A stretch of DNA of 15,628 bases from Gracilaria caudata. Its lineage: Eukaryota; Rhodophyta; Florideophyceae; Gracilariales; Gracilariaceae. Below, piece by piece: positions 5,422 through 13,043 of this stretch. The position numbers and the translations under genes are program-made. How positions within the stretch are numbered: the stretch's first letter is position 1; each line of letters opens with the position of its first letter. Under the pieces are notes generated by a model. It was not told where the DNA came from. It did not search any database and saw only the letters and a list, made by a program, of their open reading frames with translations. The stretch covers positions 1 through 15,628 of the forward strand of contig JASCIV010000624.1 in assembly GCA_030374735.1 (NCBI GenBank). Direction: 5' to 3'.

Positions 5422-8199
5422 ACCTCGGAGCGGGCGCCCCACTGGTTTGCCGCTAAGCGTATCCCACACTTGAATAGAGTGATCGCGCATCTGGCACGCA
5501 AGCCGAGTCCCATCCGCGAAGAAGCTCACAAACTCTCGATGTTTTGGACAAACATGTGCAACAATCTTCTCGCAAGCTCCTGTGTGCCTGTCCCATACAA
5601 CAACTCCTCTTTGCCTGTTCCACACCCGGGTCACCACCTGGATCCACCAATCCGAGAGTTCTTCTCCGTGTGCTGTCACGACTCGGCGTTGGTCAGGTAA
5701 GAACGCAGCACATGCGGGGTTTTCCATCAGCGCTTCTGAACATTCAAGCTTCTTATGTTTGTAATTTTCGTTCGATCTCTCATACCTTCCCACCTGCATG
5801 ACATCATTATCGTCGCCTTCCGACAAAATCCAGATTGCATCCGACTCTACGCTTGTGCACAACACACTACCAGGGACGTCGACAACTTGTAGTAGACTAC
5901 CGCCGGCCTGTCGCAAGAGCGCGCCAGACGCTTTTAGCCATGGCCTTGGTGCGCAACTTTCCATCTTCCGCACGAAATCGCTCGTCAACTTGCTCTGCGT
6001 CGCGTGCCACAGCAACCGCCCGTGCAGTTGAAACCAAGCCTCCTCCGTACGGGGGTTGTTGCTAACAAAAAACGCACTCAGTCTGGCAGCCCGACGGATC
6101 ATTTCCAGATGCGCCTTTTGATCTTTATGCCGGGCAGCGTCGTCGTTGCACATTGCTTTTCCATGATCCAGATCTTGTTCTACACCGAGGACTCCGCCTT
6201 TCACCCATCGCTGCACAATCCACTGCGGTTGTGATAACAGCCACAGGAGGTGGTCCAAATACCCTGCGCTTAGGAGTATTCTGCAAAGATTGCTGTGCAT
6301 ATACCCATCATCTTCGACGTTCCACCAGGAGTGATACAAACCTGAACTTGGGGTAGCTTCATCTCTCTTGTTTCTCTTAACGGATCGCATATAATTGCGA
6401 ACAAGTGTCCGAAAGAATTTTTCTGTTTCACCTTCTTCTGTGGCTTTGCGAACAGCGATATCCAGTATTAAGTCATGCAGCCTGACAGACATTGAACCGG
6501 CGTTTCTCGTCATTTGCACAACTGAAACATCGGCAAACGATTCCACCACAGTTTTCGCTTCTTGTAACGTAGCCAAGTCCCACAGCTTTTGCAGCATCTG
6601 AACAGGAACAGATTGTTGCTTTTGAATCACGCTCAAAGCCCGAAACCAATACCCAAACTTTCCATGTGCGCTACGCTTCTGAAGAACTTGAAGAGATAAA
6701 TCCACTATCTTCGGAAGCTCACCATATGCCCCAGCCGCCGATCCCATCAAGTCCTTCCGTTGCGATAGGACGTCATTGTAAAACTCTGACCATGCGTCCT
6801 GCTGCCGCAAGCAGTCAAGTGCATATCTTTGTACTGAACTGCCGACAAGGCCGAACCCAAGCGGAAGCCCTTGGCACAAGGTAAGAAAATACTCAAAAGC
6901 TTCCTTGTTCTTGTCGTCAAGCACGGTGCGTAGCTCAAATCCGGCTTGTGTCATCAACATTTGCCGCGACAAGTCCCCAAGCGTCTCCTTTTCTTTGAAC
7001 TCAATCGTTTCTTCGGCTTGACCTAGGAAGTTTCTGTCTCTGGTGGTGTATACCATTCTACTGTTTGCGTTCACCATTAGTCCAAGAGTTACCAAGATAT
7101 CAGAGTCTATTCCATTAACCTGCCAAATATCATCTACAAGAAACAAGCACGAATGTGGACCAAACCATTGAGAAGCCTTCTGGGACGCCTCCTTAACAGA
7201 CTTGGCTGTTCTTATCACGTTTGCCAACTTCGAACCGCGTGTGCGATCAACAATCTCTGCGATTCCTTGCACTATATTCGATATTGCAGCATCGTTTCCG
7301 AGCTCAATGTAAAGAATGCCTCCTTGAAACCCCTGTTTGATTTCATTGTCTTCAGCAAGTCCTCTCAAAGCGCACGTTTTACCAACTCCACCTTTTCCGG
7401 TGGCTACAACAGCAACAATTCGGCTCCCGCTTTTGCCCAAAACTGCGGCCCTCAACCTTCCTTCACATGTGCTGCGCGAAGCATAGTCCAGCGTTAATCT
7501 GGGTGGATTTGGTGGCACCATGTTGCATGGAGTGTATACCATTTGTTGTGCATGTTTATTGCCTACCTTCGGAATGAAGTTGTCTCCCAACTGAGGGCTT
7601 TCAATTCGAAGCTGTTCTGAAATCCTTTTCGCAATATTTTGAGTGAAGGATTCTCTTCTAGAGACCATGGCAGGGGTGTTGTCATTCGTTGCGTTTAGGT
7701 CGTTTTCAATGCTCCAAAGCGTGGCCGCCGTATCCAACGCATGCATGACATCTCTGAGAGGTGTAACGTCGTCCTGCGCGCGTTTGAAAAGACCGTGCTT
7801 ATCAAAAAGTTCGCTGTAGGTACGAAAGATGGTCTCATCGCGGCACTCGCGAGTAGAAAAGCGGTAAAAGATGGAGATGAGCAAGGGCGGAGGTTTTCTG
7901 GCGGCGATGGCGCGGTCGTAACGGCGCACGAATGCCAGAAGCTCACGCATGGGCCACCGCTTAGCCACGAACTCTGGACTCATAATGAAGACACCGACTG
8001 GGGCGGTTTCCATGGCGTGTAGCATGACCTCCGGGCAATGGTCGCCAAGACGAAAAGACTCTTCATCGAGAAAAACAGAGATGCCATGTTCTCGTAATCG
8101 TCTATACAACGGTTTAGCGATTGTTTGCTTGTCTTCACCGGCATGGCTGAGGAAGATGTGATACGGTGGTGCTTTCTCGGACGATACGTTCTGTCCCAT
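5206..8199 (-). CDS. TIR-NB-ARC-WD40 STAND receptor (NLR-like), truncated by internal TAA
   Basis: The open part is 997 residues from ATG at 8199. Residues 12-160 form a TIR domain (HIFLSHAGEDK at 14-24; KRWPMREL at 80-87 with Glu86 where active TIR NADases have their catalytic glutamate). The start MGQNVSSEK fits an N-myristoylation consensus (Gly2, Ser6). The NB-ARC core has P-loop GKGGVGKT 268-275, Walker B CLFLVDDIW 351-359, RNBS-B-like SRMVYTTRD 380-388, CQGLPLGFG 442-450 and an MHD-like LHD 574-576. After a helical spacer, WD40 repeats run from about residue 860, with the high-identity units from 927. Such receptors are ATP/ADP switches: ligand recognition by the repeats drives oligomerisation and activates the effector, here probably NAD+ cleavage at a membrane. 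The frame stops at TAA 5206-5208 inside a WD repeat and continues intact to 4315, so full length would be about 1293 residues. It diverges from the GRWD1 gene. Confidence 0.88.
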   Translation of the reverse strand: MGQNVSSEKAPPYHIFLSHAGEDKQTIAKPLYRRLREHGISVFLDEESFRLGDHCPEVMLHAMETAPVGVFIMSPEFVAKRWPMRELLAFVRRYDRAIAARKPPPLLISIFYRFSTRECRDETIFRTYSELFDKHGLFKRAQDDVTPLRDVMHALDTAATLWSIENDLNATNDNTPAMVSRRESFTQNIAKRISEQLRIESPQLGDNFIPKVGNKHAQQMVYTPCNMVPPNPPRLTLDYASRSTCEGRLRAAVLGKSGSRIVAVVATGKGGVGKTCALRGLAEDNEIKQGFQGGILYIELGNDAAISNIVQGIAEIVDRTRGSKLANVIRTAKSVKEASQKASQWFGPHSCLFLVDDIWQVNGIDSDILVTLGLMVNANSRMVYTTRDRNFLGQAEETIEFKEKETLGDLSRQMLMTQAGFELRTVLDDKNKEAFEYFLTLCQGLPLGFGLVGSSVQRYALDCLRQQDAWSEFYNDVLSQRKDLMGSAAGAYGELPKIVDLSLQVLQKRSAHGKFGYWFRALSVIQKQQSVPVQMLQKLWDLATLQEAKTVVESFADVSVVQMTRNAGSMSVRLHDLILDIAVRKATEEGETEKFFRTLVRNYMRSVKRNKRDEATPSSGLYHSWWNVEDDGYMHSNLCRILLSAGYLDHLLWLLSQPQWIVQRWVKGGVLGVEQDLDHGKAMCNDDAARHKDQKAHLEMIRRAARLSAFFVSNNPRTEEAWFQLHGRLLWHATQSKLTSDFVRKMESCAPRPWLKASGALLRQAGGSLLQVVDVPGSVLCTSVESDAIWILSEGDDNDVMQVGRYERSNENYKHKKLECSEALMENPACAAFLPDQRRVVTAHGEELSDWWIQVVTRVWNRQRGVVVWDRHTGACEKIVAHVCPKHREFVSFFADGTRLACQMRDHSIQVWDTLSGKPVGRPLRGHSDWVQCVAMSPDGTRIVTGSHDDTVRLWDAQTGDALGQPLRGHASMVRCVAWSADGTRIVSGSWDHTLRL

Positions 8200-8618
8200 G
8201 CCAGAATGATAAGTTTTCGGCTTTGGGGGTTGTGTTTATGAGTGGGTTCCAAGATAATCGGTGTGGAAAGAAGAGGGATGGACTGGTGGATGGACTCGCT
8301 GCTCGTGATTTGTGGGAATAGGCGACCAGATGGCTGTTCCGCTCAACGAGTGCACGTGCGAGATGAGTCAACTGGTGTGAATGAAGTTGAGATATCTCAG
8401 TGAGATTGTCACTTAATTACAGACCATTACAGCTTCGCTGAACAGCAATGCATCGCGAGACCGAGCACGAGCCCGACCCAACTCGCTCGCCGTGGCGCCG
8501 GATCAACGACCACCCTGCCCCCACCGTCGCGCGCGCCATCCATCCACCCTTCGTAGATATCAGCTCTGTCCGCCTCCCTTCCGCAGCCCCCTTTGCGTAC
8601 CAGCGGCCTGTTCGCAAC
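8200..8618. promoter_or_regulatory. Divergent intergenic region between the receptor and GRWD1 genes
   Basis: About 420 bp separate the two opposite starts, so the region must hold both promoters. On the receptor side (8200-8300) the + strand is G-rich, giving a pyrimidine-rich coding-strand leader. On the GRWD1 side (8510-8618) the + strand is C/T-rich. A compact group of palindromic sites lies at 8352-8399. An ATG at 8448 in frame with GRWD1 would add 57 residues that look like translated leader. Confidence 0.5.
8352..8399. promoter_or_regulatory. Cluster of candidate transcription factor sites
   Basis: Three recognisable sites fall within 48 bp: GCACGTGC (8352-8359, an E-box/G-box palindrome of the bHLH or bZIP type), TGAGTCA (8364-8370, an exact AP-1/Gcn4-type bZIP site) and TGAGATATCTCA (8388-8399, a perfect 12-bp palindrome). 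They sit 220-270 bp before the GRWD1 ATG and about 150-200 bp before the receptor ATG. The binding factors are inferred from consensus only. Confidence 0.45.
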
Positions 8619-10286
8619 ATGGCCGGCCCAAAGAACAGACGCGGCAGAGGGCGCGGAAAACCCAAAATGTCCCGCTCGCAGTTGCGAGCTTCTGTGGCCG
8701 CGTCGAGCAACGACGCTCACGCATCGCCCGCGTCCGCCTCGAGGAAGCGCAAGGCCGAAACCGAGTTGAAAAAACAACACGAGGAACCGGACACTGAAAT
8801 GGTGTTCGAAGACCCCTATGGAGATGATTACGAACAAGAAGCACAGGTTGAAGAGGACGAGCAACCGCGCGCTGAGATTCGGGACCCGATGATGGTTAAT
8901 GACGCAGTGGTGTTTAGACCGGGCAAAGATAAGCTTGCTGCTGGGGAGAAACTCGTGTATGACCAAAGTGCGTACGATCAGTTTCATCGCTTTACTACCG
9001 AGTGGCCGTCTCTCTCATTTGACTTTGTATGTTCCGATGCCAGTGGTGAACATAGTAACATATCACCTTTACTCCAACAAACCTATCCTATGAGCACCAC
9101 CCTCATTCTTGGTTCTCAAGCCGACGCAAACTCGAAGAACAAACTAGTCTGTCTCAAGGTCACCAACATGCATAGAACAACTCGCCTGCGAAAAGGAAAA
9201 CCGAGCGCCGTCAAAACCGTGGGTGCCGACGGTGAATCCTCTGACGATTCCTCAGACGAGGAAGACAACGAAGATGAAAGCGACGAAGATGAAAGCAATC
9301 TCTCACTTCCCAGTCGAAATCCGGTGCTTCAGAACGTCGACATCAAGTTCGACTCTGTTGCCAATCGCGTCCGCACAATGCCTCAGCACCCAAACATCGT
9401 CGCCGCATGGAGTTCCTCCGGTCGCTTTTATATCATAGATGCCGCGCCTGCATTAGACGTGTTGAGCCTTGATAGTCGCCGAAGAATGAGACCTCCGAAT
9501 TCCATTTCGCCGTCCAATATCAAGCCCATGTACTCCTTCCGAGGTCACGGAGTAGAAGGTTATGCAATGGATTGGAGCCGTGTTGCTGAAGGACATCTGC
9601 TCACCGGCGCGTTGAATGGAAGTATGTATTTGACCCAGCCATCAAATCGAGAAGGCGCCGCATTCACCACCTCTCCAGATCGTTACAACGGTCACCGCAA
9701 GCCCGTTGAAGATATTCAATGGTCTCCCAACGAACAAAACGTTTTTGCTAGCTGTAGTTCAGATAAGTCAATACGCATTTGGGATATCCGGGAGCGAAGA
9801 CGGAGCGCTCTTGGTATTGAGAAAGCTCATGATACCGATGTGAACGTGATATCGTGGAACAGGAGCGAAACGCATCTGATGGTGAGTGGAGGAGATGAGG
9901 GTTTGGTCAAAGTTTGGGATATGCGAGCGTTGACCACTGCAGGCGATGGGGCACCTAAGGCGGCTGCAGAATTTAATCAGCATACGCAAGCAATAACGTC
10001 CGTGCAGTGGAACCCTACCGATTCGTCTATGCTGTGTGTTGGTTCTGAGGATGGGACTGTATCAATATGGGATCTGGCCGTCGAACGTGATGCAGAGGAA
10101 GAACTACGGGAGGGTGTTGTACTTTCTGGAGCGGATGAATTTCCGCCTCAGTTGCTTTTCATGCACATGGGACAGAAGAATGTTAAAGAAGCGCAGTGGC
10201 ATCCGTCATGTCCCTCACTGATCGTGAGTACCGCCGAGGATGGATTGAACTTGTTTCAAGCGTCCAACATTACTTCGCCAGTATGA
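8619..10286 (+). CDS. GRWD1: GRWD1/Rrb1-type WD40 ribosome assembly and histone-binding protein
   Basis: The 555-residue protein matches the glutamate-rich WD repeat family (human GRWD1, yeast Rrb1), which chaperones ribosomal protein L3 and histones in the nucleus and nucleolus. The N-terminus is basic (RRGRGRGKPK) with a likely nuclear localisation signal, RKRKAETELKK, at about 42-52. VFRPGKDKL (98-106) and LVYDQSAYDQFHRFTTEWPS (112-131) are the CAF1C/histone-H4-binding signature. The acidic insert (SSDDSSDEEDNEDESDED, 207-224) gives the family its name. WD repeats follow, including YNGHRKPVEDIQWSP, SSDKSIRIWDIR, GGDEGLVKVWDMR and GSEDGTVSIWDL. The start chosen is ATG 8619 in aacATGGcc. An in-frame ATG at 8448 exists after a TGA at 8439, but the added 57 residues are Pro/Arg-rich leader-like sequence. 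The gene is intronless and converges on NUS1. Confidence 0.93.
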   Translation: MAGPKNRRGRGRGKPKMSRSQLRASVAASSNDAHASPASASRKRKAETELKKQHEEPDTEMVFEDPYGDDYEQEAQVEEDEQPRAEIRDPMMVNDAVVFRPGKDKLAAGEKLVYDQSAYDQFHRFTTEWPSLSFDFVCSDASGEHSNISPLLQQTYPMSTTLILGSQADANSKNKLVCLKVTNMHRTTRLRKGKPSAVKTVGADGESSDDSSDEEDNEDESDEDESNLSLPSRNPVLQNVDIKFDSVANRVRTMPQHPNIVAAWSSSGRFYIIDAAPALDVLSLDSRRRMRPPNSISPSNIKPMYSFRGHGVEGYAMDWSRVAEGHLLTGALNGSMYLTQPSNREGAAFTTSPDRYNGHRKPVEDIQWSPNEQNVFASCSSDKSIRIWDIRERRRSALGIEKAHDTDVNVISWNRSETHLMVSGGDEGLVKVWDMRALTTAGDGAPKAAAEFNQHTQAITSVQWNPTDSSMLCVGSEDGTVSIWDLAVERDAEEELREGVVLSGADEFPPQLLFMHMGQKNVKEAQWHPSCPSLIVSTAEDGLNLFQASNITSPV

Positions 10287-10427
10287 TTCGGTAAATGATA
10301 ATGGTGAAATCAAGATTGCGTGCGCGCTAACAGGCGTTGATTGCAGCACACGAAAACTCGTCGGGGACGTTTATGGTGTCGAATGTTAGAATGTTTGTTG
10401 TACATTTGTAGTAGGGAAATTAGTCCA
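10287..10427. other. Short convergent intergenic region
   Basis: Only 141 bp separate the GRWD1 stop (TGA 10284-10286) from the NUS1 stop on the opposite strand, so their 3' UTRs probably abut or overlap. The DNA is AT-rich. I see no exact AATAAA; TGTAA-like and TTTGTAG strings occur but are too short to assign as polyadenylation signals. Confidence 0.5.
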
Positions 10428-11267
10428 CTATCGACCGAAGCGTTTCGGAGCGCTGGAGGCTTTTGTAACAAGTTGTAACAGGTGTTGCAGCTTCAAATTG
10501 TTGATCGGTTGTGTTGCGAACACGATTTGAGACAGGCGAAGCTGCCACACAGGAAAGCCGTCAAGTGTCGGCACGCACGACGAACACGACTTTGGAAACA
10601 CTAAAACGACATCGGGTTCCGACGGTAGCATGCAATTGGCGGTGTCGGCATCCAGCCATTCGGTGACGGTCTCCGCGCTGAGCAGAGACGTCTCAATGTC
10701 TGCTGAGTTGGCGAGTGTTCGAGCTGCACGAGTCAAGAGAGACTGTCCACTTCGCCCCTCTACAATTGTGACGACCACCTCGTCGTGCTCCACCCCTCTT
10801 TCCTCGTTGCACGTTCGTATTGCTATCGATCCAGCCACGCCTTCCACTTGGTGCACACTTGAATTGGAAGCGCTTCGACAAACTGATTGCAGCGTACATT
10901 TTGAAGCGATCTGTCGGACGGTGCAAAGCAGGCTTTTGTGACTCGCTTGCACCAATTGCTCAAGCTGGAGCGCATCGATCTTATGGTTCGGATCATGAAG
11001 CGTAATGTGTCGCGTTCCCCGCGAGATGAGAGCCAGCGCACTCTCCCATACAGCTTGCATTTCGCTGGCGATGGCGCCGGATAAGGCGACATGATTCGGG
11101 GTTTGCACCTCAGTGTCGCGCAGCCACGTCTTGATTCGATTGTGAGATGCATACAAAACTTGAACGCGTCGATGTGCAGCCGACACGGCGCTCGAGATGA
11201 TGCGCAAGACGTTGAGCACGACGAAAACGGCAAAGTAGAACGCGCGGAGCAATGCGGATCGTAGCAT
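10428..11267 (-). CDS. NUS1: NUS1/NgBR-like subunit of dehydrodolichyl diphosphate synthase
   Basis: This 279-residue protein resembles the non-catalytic subunit (NgBR, yeast Nus1, plant LEW1) that pairs with a cis-prenyltransferase at the ER to make the dolichol backbone for glycosylation. A hydrophobic segment at about 5-27 (LLRAFYFAVFVVLNVLRII) would be the membrane anchor. PNHVALSG at 57-64 and RGTRHITLHDPNHKI at 83-97 correspond to the first strands of the cis-prenyltransferase fold. SEPDVVLVFPK (216-226) and DGFPVWQLRLSQIVFA (236-251) match the conserved 'EPDL.L.F' and 'GF.PW..RLTEI' region. It ends in RFGR, giving the C-terminal RxG motif that NgBR-type subunits supply to the active site. 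The start is ATG 11267; the TTG at 11306 that extends the frame is not credible. The middle (about 98-180) is divergent. Lipin lies upstream on the same strand, 630 bp away. Confidence 0.85.
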   Translation of the reverse strand: MLRSALLRAFYFAVFVVLNVLRIISSAVSAAHRRVQVLYASHNRIKTWLRDTEVQTPNHVALSGAIASEMQAVWESALALISRGTRHITLHDPNHKIDALQLEQLVQASHKSLLCTVRQIASKCTLQSVCRSASNSSVHQVEGVAGSIAIRTCNEERGVEHDEVVVTIVEGRSGQSLLTRAARTLANSADIETSLLSAETVTEWLDADTANCMLPSEPDVVLVFPKSCSSCVPTLDGFPVWQLRLSQIVFATQPINNLKLQHLLQLVTKASSAPKRFGR

Positions 11268-11541
11268 GATGCGTTTTGGCGAAGAATGGTGAAGAGGTGC
11301 AGCCAAAGTGTTGCAACACGGGGCATGTGGCGATGAATCGGGTCAAGACGATGCCCTTTTGACGCGCAACCCTCTGCGAGGAGGGCGTGCTCAAACGCAC
11401 TGCATTGCACCGAGCGCGAACGGTGCCGGATTGAAGCAGCCACAACGAGCAAGTCACGTATTTGAGTGTTGTCCGCTCATCATTCTCCGGGCGGCGCAGC
11501 ACTGCTGGGCCAGCAGTGAAACGAAAAAGAAAAGCAAAAAT

Positions 11542-11572
11542 TGAATCCAATTTTTTCGACAGATTGGATTCA
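11542..11572. repeat. Perfect 10-bp inverted repeat, 11-base spacer
   Basis: TGAATCCAAT at 11542-11551 and its exact reverse complement ATTGGATTCA at 11563-11572 flank an 11-base spacer beginning with a T run. It lies about 275 bp upstream of the NUS1 ATG and about 325 bp beyond the lipin stop. It could be a protein-binding palindrome or an RNA hairpin. The arms contain ATTGG/CCAAT, the CCAAT-box core recognised by NF-Y, in opposite orientations. Confidence 0.5.
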
Positions 11573-11726
11573 CGATCTGCACCAAAACGAGCATTTGTCA
11601 CGAACGGCTGCATTGTTTCTGCAAAAGCGATGCATTTTTGCGACGAACGGGGGATTGAATCTCAATCTGAAGCCCTCAGCTGCTGCCCCCTTCTTCGAAG
11701 TGCGAAGGAAGTTGCGAAGGTCAGGC

Positions 11727-11773
11727 CGATCATCGGCGATCATCGGCGATCATCGGCGATCATCGGCGATCAT
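11727..11773. repeat. 10-bp tandem repeat (cgatcatcgg), about 4.7 copies
   Basis: Four perfect copies of a 10-bp unit plus seven bases of a fifth lie about 125-170 bp beyond the lipin stop codon. The period is close to one helical turn. No protein is assigned to it, since the frames through it have no other support. Confidence 0.9.
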
Positions 11774-11897
11774 CATGATGGCCACCACCGATAACAAGAT
11801 CAGTTGCTGTGGCTGATTCGCTACAGAATCTACCTGTAGAACCATCCATTTATAGGCACTCCATTAACTGTACAAAAACCGCGCCTGCTATCTAAAG

Positions 11898-13011
11898 CTA
11901 TTCACCGAGCAACGCATCGAAATCCACCTCCGGAAGCGACCCTTTCCACCACTTCCAGTCATTGAACGTCGCAGTGTCCGTGATTGCACGAATCATCTCA
12001 AAGCCAGTGCGTCCCGATATGTCCGGAAACACATTTTCCACCAAATCCTGCAGCGAGCTATACGACGCCGTGCTTTCGTAGCGCGCCTTCATCACCGCCA
12101 ACTCTCCTCGAGTGTTCACCACAAAAATGCGCTGCGGAATCAATCCCACCGCTCTGTACGAGATCACATCCGTCTCACGATTGCCAAACCCCGCATGAAA
12201 CGGGTTGTAATCCGGAGAGAACAAGCTACGCACTTCTCGCAACGCCGCGATCTTAAACTCATGCGGACGTCGTCGAATCACCTCGCGCGCAAAGCTCTCC
12301 ACCAGCCGGTTGGGGCTCATCAAAACTGGTCCGTTTGGAAGCTTTGCGCTGCCCTGCGTCACGCTATGCAGGAACGCTCTGGTCTGACTCGCCTGTCCAA
12401 TCGGTCTCGCCGTCAGATACAGAATCTTGTACCCATTCTTCTCAATCTGAGAGTATAAACCGGCCACTCCCACCTGGCTCCAGTCGCGACCCACAGCCGG
12501 CAGCAGATGACCCAGCACATCACTGCGCGTAATGGTGCCGTCCACGTCAGATATCACAATCTTCGTGTGACAGCTCCACAGAAATATGCGACAGTTGAGT
12601 TCCACCGAACTGGATTGTACAATAAAGCGTATTGTATTTGCACCGGGTTTCAGTTCTAGTTGCATCAATTGCTCCGATGTGGGTATCAACGACAAAGAAT
12701 TTGGATCAATATCTGAGAACGATATCATACCCGGCACCTCTACGTTTGCCGTCTCTAGCGGAGTGTCATTCGATTCTTTTGTATCTGCGCTGCGCTCTGC
12801 TTGTTCGCTTTGAACGTTGACGCGCTGCTCCTTTTGCTCTGAGCGCGCTTGTGCTGCTTTGCTCTCTTCTTGTGGTAATATTTCGCGCTGTTCCTCACCT
12901 TCAGCTGTGGCAGGGGCGCCGGCGTCCAGCTGAAAATCGGCCACGCCGTCTACGTCTCTGTTCTCTGGCGCCGCTTTTTCACCATTTTCGGCGTCTTTAC
13001 GTTCTTCGGCA

Positions 13012-13043
<32 letters not shown>

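Larger units (their letters stand above)
11268..11897. other. Intergenic between lipin (3' side) and NUS1 (5' side)
   Basis: This 630-bp stretch must contain the NUS1 promoter and the lipin 3' UTR. It holds a 10-bp-stem inverted repeat (11542-11572) and a short 10-bp tandem repeat (11727-11773). Open frames on both strands, including long antisense ones extending into NUS1, lack recognisable motifs. No RNA gene was found. Confidence 0.5.

Noticed and set aside
4680..5456. Long + and minus alternate frames across the WD40 array (258 and 229 codons)
   Set aside because: They repeat every 43 codons, mirroring the 129-bp WD units, and encode Arg/His/Cys-rich shadow sequence.
8427..8987. 186-codon minus-strand frame antisense to the start of GRWD1
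   Set aside because: No motif, and the opposite strand encodes conserved GRWD1 sequence.
10823..11613. Minus-strand frames of 209 and 167 codons overlapping NUS1 and its upstream region
   Set aside because: They are in other phases than the NUS1 frame, have arbitrary composition, and lack recognisable motifs.
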